The notes beneath the pieces are model-generated. The model ran no database searches and had not been told where the DNA came from. It saw nothing but the letters and a program-made list of their open reading frames with translations. Position numbers and translations under genes: made by a program. Shown here in pieces: positions 16,355-25,249 of a stretch of 64,000 nucleotides of DNA. This stretch comes from JACKHA01 sp041401985 (lineage in GTDB: Bacteria > Planctomycetota > Phycisphaerae > Phycisphaerales > UBA1924). Position 1 is the stretch's first letter, and every line of letters begins with the position of its first letter. The stretch is taken from NCBI GenBank assembly GCA_041401985.1, contig JAWKTE010000019.1:1-64000 (forward strand), written 5' to 3'.

Positions 16355-17905
16355 ATGCTCGCGCGGGTCCAATCTTCCACGCTCTCCGGCATCGACGCCG
16401 TCCCCTGCGAGGTCGAGGTCGATCTCGACACCGCCGGCATCCTCCGCGAGACCATCGTCGGCCTGCCAGACGCCGCCGTGAAGGAGGCCCTCGAACGCGT
16501 CCGCTCGGCGATCGGCAACGCCGGCTATCCCTATCCACACGGGCGCATCGTCATCAACCTTGCACCCGCCGACGTCCGCAAGGAAGGCCCCACCTACGAC
16601 CTGCCCATCGCCGTCGGCCTGCTGGTGGTCCAGGGCGTGATCGCCGCGGCCACCGGCCCGGACGGCATGGCCTCCGCCGGCCAGGGGCTCGACCTGCGCC
16701 GCTACGCCATGGCCGGCGAACTCGCCCTCGACGGACGCGTCCGCCCCATCGCCGGCGGCATCGCCCTGGCCGCCATGGCCAAGCAGCGCGGGCTCGACGG
16801 CGTCATCGTCCCGGCCGACAACGCCGCGGAGTGCGCCGTCGTCCAGGGCATCGACGTGCTCGGCGTCCGCACGCTCTCGGAGGTCGTCGGCCTGCTCAAC
16901 GGCGAGATCGACCCGACGCCCACGCCCGCCCCCGACATCGCCTCGCTCCTGCGCAACGCCTCGGCTCCCGTCGACTTCGCCGAGGTCCGCGGCCAGGAGT
17001 CCGTCAAGCGTGCCCTGATCATCGCCGCCGCCGGCGGGCACAACATCCTCATGCTCGGCCCCGCGGGCACGGGCAAAACCATGATGGCCAAGGCCCTGCC
17101 CGGCGTGCTCCCGCCGCTGGAGCCCGAGGAGGCCATCGAGATCACCCGAATCTACTCCGCCGCCGGCCTGCTCGAGCCGGGCCAGGGCCTCATCACCTCG
17201 CGCCCCGTCCGCACCCCCCACCACACGGCCTCATCCGCCGCGATCGTCGGCGGCGGCATCATCCCGCGCCCCGGCGAGATCTCGCTGGCCCACCGCGGCA
17301 TCCTGTTCCTGGACGAACTGCCCGAGTTCCCGCGCGATGTGCTCGAGACCCTCCGCCAGCCCATGGAGGACCACGTCGTCACCATCGCCCGGGCCCAGGC
17401 CACTGTCCGCTTCCCCGCCTCGTTCATGCTCGTGGCCGCCATGAACCCCACGCCCAAGGGCGACATGCCCGTGGGCGAGTTCGGCCGACGCTCCATGGAC
17501 CGCTACCTGGCCAAACTCAGCGGCCCGCTGCTGGATCGCATCGACATGCACGTCGAGGCCCCGGCCGTCGCGTGGAACCAGTTGCGCTCCGCCCCCACCG
17601 GAACCAGCAGCACGCAGATGCGCGAGCAGGCCGGCAACGCTCGCGCCCGCCAGCGCCAGCGCCAGGGCGCCGCCCTGCCCAACGCCCGTCTGTCCGGCAA
17701 GCAACTCGACACCATCGCCACGTTCGACCCGCACGCCCAGGGATTCCTGGGCCAGGCCATGACGGAACTGGGCCTCTCCGCCCGCGCCTACGACAAGATT
17801 AGGCGCGTCTCACGCACTATCGCCGACCTCGACGGCGCGGACACCATCACGCTCCCGCACGTCGCCGAGGCCGTCGGGTATCGCCTGCTCGATCGGAAGG
17901 TGTAG
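16355..17905 (+). CDS. comM: YifB/ComM-type Mg-chelatase-like AAA+ ATPase
   Basis: A 516-residue protein of normal length. The N-terminal ChlI-like domain begins MLARVQSSTLSGIDAVPCEV and holds IVGLPDAAVKEALERVRSAI. The AAA+ core has Walker A GPAGTGKTMMAK (about 225-236), the Walker B region GILFLDELPEF (about 310) and an arginine-rich sensor region; the C-terminal Mg_chelatase_C domain ends ARAYDKIRRVSRTIADLDGA. ComM is a branch-migration helicase that helps chromosomal integration of DNA taken up during transformation. It is the first normal chromosomal gene to the right of the tRNA. Confidence 0.95.
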   Translation: MLARVQSSTLSGIDAVPCEVEVDLDTAGILRETIVGLPDAAVKEALERVRSAIGNAGYPYPHGRIVINLAPADVRKEGPTYDLPIAVGLLVVQGVIAAATGPDGMASAGQGLDLRRYAMAGELALDGRVRPIAGGIALAAMAKQRGLDGVIVPADNAAECAVVQGIDVLGVRTLSEVVGLLNGEIDPTPTPAPDIASLLRNASAPVDFAEVRGQESVKRALIIAAAGGHNILMLGPAGTGKTMMAKALPGVLPPLEPEEAIEITRIYSAAGLLEPGQGLITSRPVRTPHHTASSAAIVGGGIIPRPGEISLAHRGILFLDELPEFPRDVLETLRQPMEDHVVTIARAQATVRFPASFMLVAAMNPTPKGDMPVGEFGRRSMDRYLAKLSGPLLDRIDMHVEAPAVAWNQLRSAPTGTSSTQMREQAGNARARQRQRQGAALPNARLSGKQLDTIATFDPHAQGFLGQAMTELGLSARAYDKIRRVSRTIADLDGADTITLPHVAEAVGYRLLDRKV

Positions 17906-17959
17906 CCTGCCACACGACTCGGCGGTGCCGGTCGTGGCCTTGGCACGCCGCGTCGCGCG

Positions 17960-18667
17960 TCACGTCGCCGAACGATCGCCGCTGCCGAACACCCGCTTGA
18001 CCTGCTCCAGCGTCATGTGCGAGAGCCCCCGGTCCTGCACCAGCGAGATCATCGCCACCCGCCCGCGCAGGCCGAGTTTCACGCCGATCGAGCGCACGTG
18101 CGCCTCCATCGTCTTTACGCTGCGGAACAGTTCCGACGCGATCCGCGGCAGCGACTTGCCCCGCCCCAGGTGCCACAGCACCTCGCCCTCGCGGGTCGAC
18201 AGCGCCGCCAGGTCCGCCAGATCGTGGTGCCGCGATTCCACCACCGCCTCGCCGGTCCCGTCCTCGAGCGCGTCGGATCGCCACGGGTCCAGCGCCACGA
18301 TGCACACCTGCGTTCCGTCCCCCGGCGCCTCACCCCGGTAGTACCTCATCCGCACCCAGTGGCCGCGGTACATCCCGGCGGTCGCGCGCGGCTCGCCGTC
18401 GCCGATCGTCGCGTCGCTGATCTGGCCGAGTTCCCTGGCCCGCGCCGGCGGCGCAAACTCGCCGACATGCCGCCCGATCATCTCGCCCGGCGAGCAGCCC
18501 TCCCACTGCAGCATCGCCTCGTTGACCTCAACAAGCACGCCGCCCGCGTCGATCACGCACGCCGGCACGGTCAGGGCGGTCACCAGGAAACGATCGACGC
18601 AGTACGCCCCCGCGGGCGAAACGCCCGACCCGCCGCCACGCTCTGTGCGGTGTGACCCACTGCGCAT
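17960..18667 (-). CDS. PAS-domain LuxR-type transcriptional regulator
   Basis: A 235-residue protein. Residues about 25-125 form a PAS-like sensor (VPACVIDAGGVLVEVNEAML, GEMIGRHVGEF, WVRMRYYRG). Residues about 165-225 form a LuxR/GerE helix-turn-helix (LSTREGEVLWHLGRGKSLPR, IASELFRSVKTMEAHVRSIG). There is no receiver domain, so it is not a response regulator. It converges on comM, with 54 bp between the stops. Target unknown. Confidence 0.8.
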   Translation of the reverse strand: MRSGSHRTERGGGSGVSPAGAYCVDRFLVTALTVPACVIDAGGVLVEVNEAMLQWEGCSPGEMIGRHVGEFAPPARARELGQISDATIGDGEPRATAGMYRGHWVRMRYYRGEAPGDGTQVCIVALDPWRSDALEDGTGEAVVESRHHDLADLAALSTREGEVLWHLGRGKSLPRIASELFRSVKTMEAHVRSIGVKLGLRGRVAMISLVQDRGLSHMTLEQVKRVFGSGDRSAT

Positions 18668-18841
18668 TGGCTCGACTCCCTGGCACGCCCGGACGCGCAG
18701 GCACGTCGATGCTATCGGTTGTGCGATGCCCGAATCCCCCCTGGTTTGGCGGAATAGGCAAAAGCACTGACTCTCGCGGCCGCACGCCGGGACTTGCTCG
18801 AAACGGCCCCGACGCGACGCGCGACACCCACGCTCGGGCGC

Positions 18842-19243
18842 TCAACGCACGGACTTCCAGATCGGCACGTCGCGCTTCAGCCCGTCGATCAGCCGGTCCA
18901 TCGCCTCCAGCGCCGCACGCCGGTGCGGCGCCGTCACCACGCACCGCAGCGAAACCCCGCCGACCGGCACCAGGCCCCGGCTGTGCACCACTCGCACCGA
19001 CGTGATCTCCAGCGAATCGAGCAGCCCCGTGGCGATGGCCTCCAGTTGCCGCTGGGCCATCGGCTCATACGCCGCGTACACGAGCCCCTCGATCGAGCGC
19101 CCGTCCTCCGTCCCGCGCACCACGCCCTCGAACACCAGCACGGCCCCATCGCCCGGCCCGACCGCCGGCAACGCCTCCGCCCCGATCGCCCCATCAACGA
19201 TCCGGACCTCGACCCGCCCCGCGCTGGTCGTGTCCCCGCTCAT
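18842..19243 (-). CDS. moaE: molybdopterin synthase catalytic subunit MoaE
   Basis: A 133-residue protein with the family pattern: GAVLVFEGVVRGTEDGRSIE, LVYAAYEPMAQRQLEAIA, VRVVHSRGLVPVGGVSL, and the C-terminal RRAALEAMDRLIDGLKRDVP IWK segment with the conserved lysines. It transfers sulfur from MoaD to precursor Z to make molybdopterin. Its ATG overlaps the stop of moaD (ATGA), so the subunits are translationally coupled. Other moa or mob genes are not in view. Confidence 0.9.
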   Translation of the reverse strand: MSGDTTSAGRVEVRIVDGAIGAEALPAVGPGDGAVLVFEGVVRGTEDGRSIEGLVYAAYEPMAQRQLEAIATGLLDSLEITSVRVVHSRGLVPVGGVSLRCVVTAPHRRAALEAMDRLIDGLKRDVPIWKSVR

Positions 19244-19485
19244 CCGCCCGACACCAACCCGATCAGCGCGAGTTCATCGCCCCGACCGATCGCCTCGTCG
19301 CCCCGCGCGTAGGCGCAGTTGCGTGCAACGCGCACATGGTCGATCGAGCCCGCCAGCGCCGGGCACGCGCGCTCGACCGCGGGCCGCACGTCCGCCGCGA
19401 CCGCGCCGTCGCGCAGTTCGACCACGACGTGCTCGGCCCCCGCCTTCCGCGCCTCGTCCCCGAACAGCAGCACCCGAACTTGCAT
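19240..19485 (-). CDS. moaD: molybdopterin synthase sulfur carrier MoaD
   Basis: An 81-residue ubiquitin-fold protein from ATG 19485. MQVRVLLFGDEARKAGAEHV is the first strand pair, and the chain ends in the required Gly-Gly (LIGLVSGG), where the thiocarboxylate forms. Ends in an ATGA overlap with moaE. Longer readings further upstream lack a ribosome site and add an Arg/Gly-rich stretch, so they are not preferred. Confidence 0.88.
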   Translation of the reverse strand: MQVRVLLFGDEARKAGAEHVVVELRDGAVAADVRPAVERACPALAGSIDHVRVARNCAYARGDEAIGRGDELALIGLVSGG

Positions 19486-19616
19486 CACCCGCCAGTGTAC
19501 GGACCTCGGCCCGCCATCCGAAGCCCCGGCACCCCGCCCCGCCCATCGCCCCCCGCTCCCGAACTCTTCGCGCCAAGGCAACACACCCCGCCCGGCCCCG
19601 CCGCTAGCCTGTGCCC

Positions 19617-21647
19617 ATGAACGCCACCGCCCGCCCCACGCTCCTGTCGGCCGCCCTGGCCCTGCTCACCCTCGCCGCCCCGGCCCAAGCCCAGGACACG
19701 CCCAGCGACAACATCGGGCACACCCGCCACCTCCACCGCCACAACCAGCCCCACGAGACCGTCGCCGCCGACGGCACACGCTTCACCACCAACCGCGACG
19801 GCGCGCCCCTCGTTCTGCCCACCGAGCAGGACGCCTTCACATTCGTCGTCTTCGGCGACCGCACCGGCGGCCCCGTCGATGGCGTCTCCGTCCTGGCCGA
19901 CGCCGTCCGCGACACCAACCTCCTCGAACCCGACCTGGTCATGACCGTCGGCGACCTCATCAACGGCTACAACCAGACCAACGAGTGGATGGAGCAGATG
20001 CACGAGTTCAAGGGCATCATGTCCAACCTCCTCTGCCCCTGGTTCCCCGTCGCGGGCAACCACGACATCTACTGGCGCGGCCCCAACCGCCCCGACGAGG
20101 AGCACGAGGGCCGCTACGAGATGCACTTCGGCCCGCTCTGGTACGCCTTCGAGCACAAGGACTGCTGGTTCATCGCACTCTACTCCGACGAGGCCAACCC
20201 CGAGACCGGCGAGCGGAACTTCAACCGCCCCGAGAACCACCGCATGAGCGAGGACCAGTTCAACTGGCTCGCCACCGTCCTCGAGCGTGCCAAGGACGCA
20301 CGCCACGTCTTCGTGTTCCTCCACCACCCCCGCTGGATCGGCGGCCAGTACGCCGACCACTGGGACCGCGTCCACCAGCTGCTCGTCTCGGCCGGAAACG
20401 TCCGCGCCGTCTTCGCCGGGCACATCCACCGCATGCGCTACGACCCGCGCGACGGCATCGAGTACGTCACCCTCGCCACCGTCGGCGGCGGGCAGAGCGG
20501 CAACGTCCCCGACACCGGCTGGCTCCACCAGATCCACGTCGTCACCGTTCGCGACAACCAGATCGCCCTGGCCGCCATCCCCGTCGGCGAGGTCATGGAC
20601 GTCCGCGAGATCACGGCGGAAATGGCCAACGAGTGCGACCGGCTCCGCAACACGCCGCCCGTGTTCGCCTCGGTTCTTGAGATGTCCGAGAGCGGCGCGG
20701 TCAGCGGCGATCTCCGCGCCACCATCCGCAACACCGCCTCACGCCCCATCGACGTCACCGTCATGCCCGACTCGGGCGACAGCCGCTGGCACATCACCCC
20801 CGACCACAACCACGCCACCATCCGCCCCGGCGGCGAGCGCGAGTTCACCTTCGCCGTCCACCGCAACGAGAACACCGCCGACGCCGACCTCCGCCTCCCG
20901 ACGCTGACCCTCCAGCAGGAATACCTCGCCCAGGGCTTCCGCTACCAGATCCCCGAGACCACCACCGACATCCCCATCCGCGTCAATCTCCCCGAGCCCG
21001 CCGCCGTCGCCGGCGCGCCCGAGCACGCCCTCCGCCTCGACGGCAACGCGTGGATCGAGATCGACGCCCGCCGCGCCTCCCCGCCCTCAAGCGCTGGCCA
21101 GGCCCTCACCATCGAGGGATGGCTCAACGCCGACTCGTTCGCCCCACGCACCGGCCTGCTCGCCAAGACCGAGAACAGCGAGTACGGCATCTTCGTCTCG
21201 GGCGGCATCGCCAACTTCTCCGTCCACATCGACGGGGCCTACCTCGACGTCCGCGCCCAGGATCCCCTGCCCACCGCCCAGTGGCACCACGTCGCCGGCG
21301 TCTACGACGGCCGCGAGGCCCGCCTCTACGTCAACGGCCATCTCGTCGCCAGCGGCGTCCGCGAGGGACGACGCACCACCAACAACTTCCCCCTCATGAT
21401 CGGCGCCGACGTCAACGCCCAGGGCCAGATGACCTCACCCTTCACCGGCTGGCTCGACGGCGTCCGCCTCTCCACAGCCGCCCGCTACGCCAGCGACTTC
21501 ACCCCGGACCGCCGCCCCGACCCCGAGCCCACCGACCTGCTCCTGCTCAACTTCGACCCCCAGCGCTTCATCTTCACCTACGACGAGTCCCCCGCCCGCA
21601 ACCACCCCCGCCTCCGCGGCACCGCCCGCGTCGAGCCGGTCCGCTGA
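19617..21647 (+). CDS. secreted metallophosphoesterase with C-terminal LamG/concanavalin-like domain
   Basis: A 676-residue protein from ATG 19617 with a signal peptide (TLLSAALALLTLAAPAQAQ). Residues about 60-320 are a calcineurin-like phosphoesterase with metal motifs GDRTGG, GDLINGYNQ, GNHD, FLHHPRW and GHIHRM. A middle beta region follows. Residues about 465-660 form a LamG-like jelly-roll (ALTIEGWLNADSF, GIFVSGGIANFSVHIDGAYL, WHHVAGVYDGREARLYVNG). The substrate is unknown; the lectin-like domain suggests action on polysaccharide or extracellular material. It is divergent from moaD, with 131 bp between. Confidence 0.9.
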   Translation: MNATARPTLLSAALALLTLAAPAQAQDTPSDNIGHTRHLHRHNQPHETVAADGTRFTTNRDGAPLVLPTEQDAFTFVVFGDRTGGPVDGVSVLADAVRDTNLLEPDLVMTVGDLINGYNQTNEWMEQMHEFKGIMSNLLCPWFPVAGNHDIYWRGPNRPDEEHEGRYEMHFGPLWYAFEHKDCWFIALYSDEANPETGERNFNRPENHRMSEDQFNWLATVLERAKDARHVFVFLHHPRWIGGQYADHWDRVHQLLVSAGNVRAVFAGHIHRMRYDPRDGIEYVTLATVGGGQSGNVPDTGWLHQIHVVTVRDNQIALAAIPVGEVMDVREITAEMANECDRLRNTPPVFASVLEMSESGAVSGDLRATIRNTASRPIDVTVMPDSGDSRWHITPDHNHATIRPGGEREFTFAVHRNENTADADLRLPTLTLQQEYLAQGFRYQIPETTTDIPIRVNLPEPAAVAGAPEHALRLDGNAWIEIDARRASPPSSAGQALTIEGWLNADSFAPRTGLLAKTENSEYGIFVSGGIANFSVHIDGAYLDVRAQDPLPTAQWHHVAGVYDGREARLYVNGHLVASGVREGRRTTNNFPLMIGADVNAQGQMTSPFTGWLDGVRLSTAARYASDFTPDRRPDPEPTDLLLLNFDPQRFIFTYDESPARNHPRLRGTARVEPVR

Positions 21648-21672
21648 GCAACGCGCACTCAACAGCCCAATC

Positions 21673-21840
21673 GCGCGAGCCGGGGCGTCCCCGCCCCGGT
21701 CCAAACAACCCCAACCGCGCGAGCCGGGGCGTCCCCGCCCCGGTCCAAACAATCCCAATCGCGCGAGCCGGGGCGTCCCCGCCCCGGTCCAAACAATCCC
21801 AACCGCGCGAGCCGGGGCGTCCCCGCCCCGGTCCAACAAC
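21673..21840. repeat. four tandem 44-bp repeats
   Basis: The unit starts GCGCGAGCCGGGGCGTCCCC and goes on GCCCCGGTCCAAACAAYCCC; copies begin at 21673, 21717, 21761 and 21805, exactly 44 bp apart and nearly identical. Each unit holds the inverted pair CCGGGGCG/CGCCCCGG and can form a hairpin. The gap lies between two convergent genes. Further single copies are at 33594-33660. There are no spacers of the CRISPR kind, since the 'spacer' is itself repeated. Confidence 0.85.
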
Positions 21841-21860
21841 CAGGCACTCCCAACGCTCCC

Positions 21861-23180
21861 TCAACTGATCTTCAACGTCGGCGTCGCCGCACCACGCCGC
21901 AGCGCCGCCAGCGACACCTGCCCCAGCAGCGCATCGACCATCTCCTCCAGGCTCCGCGCCAGCAGTTCATCGCTCCGGGCCCGCTTGCCGCCCCGGGCAG
22001 CGCCCTCGAAGTTCTCCGTCGGATCGCCCGAGTCCGAGTTGGCTCGCAGGCTCATCGTGATCGGGATCCCCCCCAGGTACGGCACGCCAAGGCGCTGGGC
22101 CATGTGCTCGGCCCCGCCCCGCCCGAAGATGTCGTACTCCTTCCCGTCGTCGCCGACGAAGTACGACATGTTCTCGACCACGCCCAGCACCTCGATCCCC
22201 AGTTGCTGGAACATCCGGGCCGCACGCACCGCGTCGTCCTGCGCCACCCGCTGCGGCGTGCACACCACCACCGCCCCCGTCAGCCGCAGCGTCTGCGCCA
22301 TCGTCAGCGCCACATCCCCCGTCCCCGGCGGCAGGTCCACGATCAGGTAATCGAGTTCCCCCCACGACGTCTGCTCGGTGAGTTGCTTGAATGCCCCGTG
22401 CGCCATCGGCCCACGCCAGATCAGCGGCTTCTCAGGGTCCACCATCTTCCCGATCGTCACCGCCTTGATCCCGTGCACCGCGAACGGCTGCAGCCGCCCG
22501 CCGTGCACGATCTGATCCAGGCTGCCAAGCCCCAGCATCGTCGGCAGCGACGGGCCATAGATATCGCCGTCGAGCAGGCCCACCGCGTGCCCACGCCGCG
22601 CCAGCCCCACCGCCAGGTTCACCGCCACCGTGCTCTTGCCCACTCCCCCCTTGCCGGCCCCCACCGCGATGATGTGCCCCACCCCGGCCAGCCCGCTCGG
22701 CGCCGCCGCCTGCTGCCCGGGTGCATCCAGCCCCCGGATCGGCCGATGCCCATCGCCGCCCTGTGATCGCGGTGGCACAGGACTGCGTCCCGTGGCGCCG
22801 GCCGAGCCGGCAACAGACGCCACCGCCCCCCCCGCACCCTTCGCCTCCCCAACCTCCCCATCAAACTTCACCGCCTCCACCACAACCCCGGCCTTGCTCA
22901 CGAACTGCACGATCAGCGACCGCAGCACCGCGCCCTCGCCATCCGCCGTCGCCCGGATCGCCCGCTCCACACCCGCCGCCAACTCCTGCCGCATCGCCTT
23001 GACCGAGCCATCGTCCGCCCCGGCCCCATCCTCATCCTCCGCCACGTTCAACTTCACGCTCACGAACCCGTCGCACGCCGACGCCCACACGAACACCCCG
23101 CTCGCGACCAGGTCCACAGGACCCACGCGCGTCTCCACCCGCCGCATCGCCCGCGTGATCAGTTCCTTGTCCAGCGTCAT
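21861..23180 (-). CDS. mrp: Mrp/NBP35-family P-loop ATPase (Fe-S carrier)
   Basis: A 439-residue protein. Residues 1-105 are an MIP18/DUF59-like region. Residues 105-155 are a low-complexity linker that includes a repeat-like piece (TGRSPVPPRSQGGDGHRP). The ATPase starts at HIIAVGAGKGGVGKSTVAVN (deviant Walker A), followed by GLLDGDIYGPSLP, IVDLPPGTGDVALT, TPQRVAQDDAVRA and VVENMSYFV. The CxxC of many Mrp proteins, usually just after NMS, is missing here (NMSYFVGDDGKEYDIFG). The family carries and delivers Fe-S clusters. It converges on the metallophosphoesterase gene. Confidence 0.9.
   Translation of the reverse strand: MTLDKELITRAMRRVETRVGPVDLVASGVFVWASACDGFVSVKLNVAEDEDGAGADDGSVKAMRQELAAGVERAIRATADGEGAVLRSLIVQFVSKAGVVVEAVKFDGEVGEAKGAGGAVASVAGSAGATGRSPVPPRSQGGDGHRPIRGLDAPGQQAAAPSGLAGVGHIIAVGAGKGGVGKSTVAVNLAVGLARRGHAVGLLDGDIYGPSLPTMLGLGSLDQIVHGGRLQPFAVHGIKAVTIGKMVDPEKPLIWRGPMAHGAFKQLTEQTSWGELDYLIVDLPPGTGDVALTMAQTLRLTGAVVVCTPQRVAQDDAVRAARMFQQLGIEVLGVVENMSYFVGDDGKEYDIFGRGGAEHMAQRLGVPYLGGIPITMSLRANSDSGDPTENFEGAARGGKRARSDELLARSLEEMVDALLGQVSLAALRRGAATPTLKIS
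22745..22800. repeat. repeat-like insertion inside the mrp linker
   Basis: The stretch around GGTGGCACAGGACTGCGTCC and CGTGGCGCC has the near-palindromic shape CCACGG-G-ACGCAGTCCTG of a short interspersed element. It is translated in frame as TGRSPVPPRSQGGD in the linker between the two Mrp domains. Only one copy is seen here, so this is a suggestion. Confidence 0.3.
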
Positions 23181-23549
23181 GCCGCCTCCAGACTTGCCGG
23201 GACCATGCTACGAACCCGAACCCGCCCCAGACCAGCCCGCGCCGAAGCCGCGGCCCACAGCCCGAACTCCGGAGTCTGAACGCTGCACTCTGAACTCTGA
23301 AATCTGCAATCTGAGATCCGCGATCCGCAATCCGCGATCTGGAATCAGCGTCCCCCACCCCACATCCGCCACAACGCCCCGCATGCTCTCGCCCCTTCGC
23401 CCCTCTGCCCCTCCGCCCCTTCCCCCTCTGCAATCCCACTCCCCATCCCGCGTTACTCCATCATCACGGCTCACACCGAGCCGCACCCGGGCCGATCAGA
23501 CGCCCGCACCATCGCCCGTATTCTCGGGCTCACCCCGACGGAGTTCCCA
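23181..23549. other. intergenic region with degenerate TCTGAA-type repeats
   Basis: A divergent gap between mrp and the gene at 23550, so it should hold both promoters. At 23270-23345 there is a run of imperfect 10-12-base units (CTGAACTCTGAAATCTGCAA, CTGAGATCCGCGATCCGCAA) that resembles the stretch at 26391-26452. The rest is C-rich. No gene seen. Confidence 0.5.
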
Positions 23550-24653
23550 ATGCCCGCACGCACCTTCAGCACGCTCACCGCGATCGCAGGCCTCGCCGCG
23601 ATCGCCACCGCCGCCCTCGCCCAGCCCCGCGCGCCCCGCCCCGATCGCGCCCCCGAACCCCCCGTCCTCCGCGGCCCCGCGGTCGAAGACTCCACCATCC
23701 CCGGCACCGCCCGCACCTTCTCCATGGAATCCGGCGCCGCCGCCCCCCAGGCCCGCTTCCTCAACCGCGAAGTTCCGATGGGCGAGTTTCTCGGCGCCAT
23801 CCGCGCCCTGAACGCCCCGGAAACGCCCGACAACCTCGCCCTCACGCCCCAGCAGCGCGAGGCCTTCGCCGAGATCGTCCGCGAGCACGGCCGCGCGATG
23901 CGTGAGCACATGGCCGCCCACCGCGACGAGGCTGAATCGCTCGGCCGAATCCTCGGCTTCTCGCCCGACCAGATCGCCGGGGCCGAGCGCAACGCCGTCG
24001 ATCGCCTCGCCCTTGCCGAGCGCCGCGCCGGAGCCGCGGCCCGCGGCCCGCGCGACCCCGCCGCTGCCGAGCGCGACGCCGGTTCCCGAGGCCCGCGCCC
24101 CGAGCAGGCCGTCCGCCAGCGCCTCTCCGAGAATGCAACCCCGGAGCAGCGCGCCGCCGCCGAGCGCCTCCGCGAGATCCGCAACGCCGGGCCTTCCGTC
24201 CTCGAGGCCCAGACCCAGGCGTGGAACGTCCTGACCGAGCCGCAGCAGGCGTTCGTCCACGAGCGCCTCGAAGAGGGCCGCCAGCGCGCCGAGGCCCAGC
24301 GCGGCGAGATGTACGTCGAAGAAATGGCCGGCCGCCTCCGCGCCGAGAACGCCCAGCGCCCCCCGTCGCGCCAGGCCGCCCGCCCCCTCGCGGCCCCCGA
24401 CGCGGCGGCCCCGCAGCCCGCGCCCGGCTCCGCCGCCGAGCGCCTCCACCGCCTGATCGACCGCCTCACGCCCGAGCAGCAGGAACGCCTGCTCCAGATG
24501 CTCGAGGCCCGCATGGGCGACCGCCTCAGCGGCGCACCGCAGGCCCGCCCCGGCCAAGCCGGCGGCCGCCGCCCCTCGGCCCCGCCGCCCCCGACGATGG
24601 ACCAGATCGACGTCCCCCCGCCGCGCCCGGCCAACCCGCCGCTTCCACAGTGA
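23550..24653 (+). CDS. secreted Ala/Arg/Pro-rich protein with helical middle
   Basis: A 367-residue protein with a signal peptide (TFSTLTAIAGLAAIATAALA). Residues 80-290 are strongly helical and charged (LTPQQREAFAEIVREHGRAM, REHMAAHRDEAESLGRILGF, LTEPQQAFVHERLEEGRQRA), a pattern like the repeated LTPEQQ helices of periplasmic Spy/CpxP-type proteins. The ends are Pro-rich and disordered. Function unknown; a periplasmic structural or stress role is a guess. A strong terminator follows. Confidence 0.75.
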   Translation: MPARTFSTLTAIAGLAAIATAALAQPRAPRPDRAPEPPVLRGPAVEDSTIPGTARTFSMESGAAAPQARFLNREVPMGEFLGAIRALNAPETPDNLALTPQQREAFAEIVREHGRAMREHMAAHRDEAESLGRILGFSPDQIAGAERNAVDRLALAERRAGAAARGPRDPAAAERDAGSRGPRPEQAVRQRLSENATPEQRAAAERLREIRNAGPSVLEAQTQAWNVLTEPQQAFVHERLEEGRQRAEAQRGEMYVEEMAGRLRAENAQRPPSRQAARPLAAPDAAAPQPAPGSAAERLHRLIDRLTPEQQERLLQMLEARMGDRLSGAPQARPGQAGGRRPSAPPPPTMDQIDVPPPRPANPPLPQ

Positions 24654-24677
24654 CCCCCGGCCAGCCAAGCCTGCATC

Positions 24678-24720
24678 CCACGCCCCGCGCCGGCACCGTC
24701 GGCGCGGGGCGTGGTTCTTT
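24678..24720 (+). terminator. strong intrinsic terminator
   Basis: A perfect 15-bp stem (CCACGCCCCGCGCCG, 24678-24692, with CGGCGCGGGGCGTGG, 24700-24714), loop GCACCGT, then TTCTTT. It lies 25 bp after the stop of the secreted protein gene. Confidence 0.85.
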
Positions 24721-25249
24721 GGGTCGCCACCCCCCGGATACCGGTGGACCACCCTTGATAGGGGAGATTCCGGCCCGATCGGTCGCAACTGTGGATATCC
24801 TGGGGAACACCAGCGTGGAATTTGCGAGATTGTCGGGAGCCCCAGATTCGGCCTCGGAAGCGAACTTTGGGCCAATCTTCACATTTTCCGGTGGAAACCC
24901 CGTTTCTGCGCGATCCTCCCGCCCGATAAGCCCGTATCATTCCCTGATCTCTCTCTCCTCCAGCGGGGCACTGTCCACGGATAGTGCCCTGCTTTGTTCT
25001 TGGGGCGTGGATTCGCGGGGCATTCAAGTCCCCCGCCCGCGCTCTGGACTCGTGGGGTCCAACCCCGGGGCACGGCTCGCCCCAACGCCACCCTTGCTCG
25101 ACGTGGTGGGTGCAACCAAACACGCACATGCGTGGGCGCGATCGATGCGTTGACACCGTGGGCGGCACGCGAGGGGTGTTGCTTGCCATCGCCGCGGGTC
25201 GTGCGACTACGCTGCGTGTCGCGCGACTGTCGCGCCGCGGAGCGAGCCG
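24721..25249. other. long intergenic region with a second terminator-like hairpin
   Basis: About 530 bases without a convincing gene. At 24962-24993 there is an 11-bp stem (AGCGGGGCACT with AGTGCCCTGCT, one G-T pair) followed by TTGTTCTT, a normal rho-independent terminator for plus-strand transcription. Because the previous gene already has its own terminator at 24678, something between 24721 and 24961 may be transcribed, perhaps a small RNA. The last 150 bases before 25250 should hold the epimerase promoter. Confidence 0.45.

Noticed and set aside
21673..21840. CRISPR-like array
   Set aside because: The whole 44-bp unit is repeated, including the part between hairpins, so there are no unique spacers, and no cas genes are in the window.
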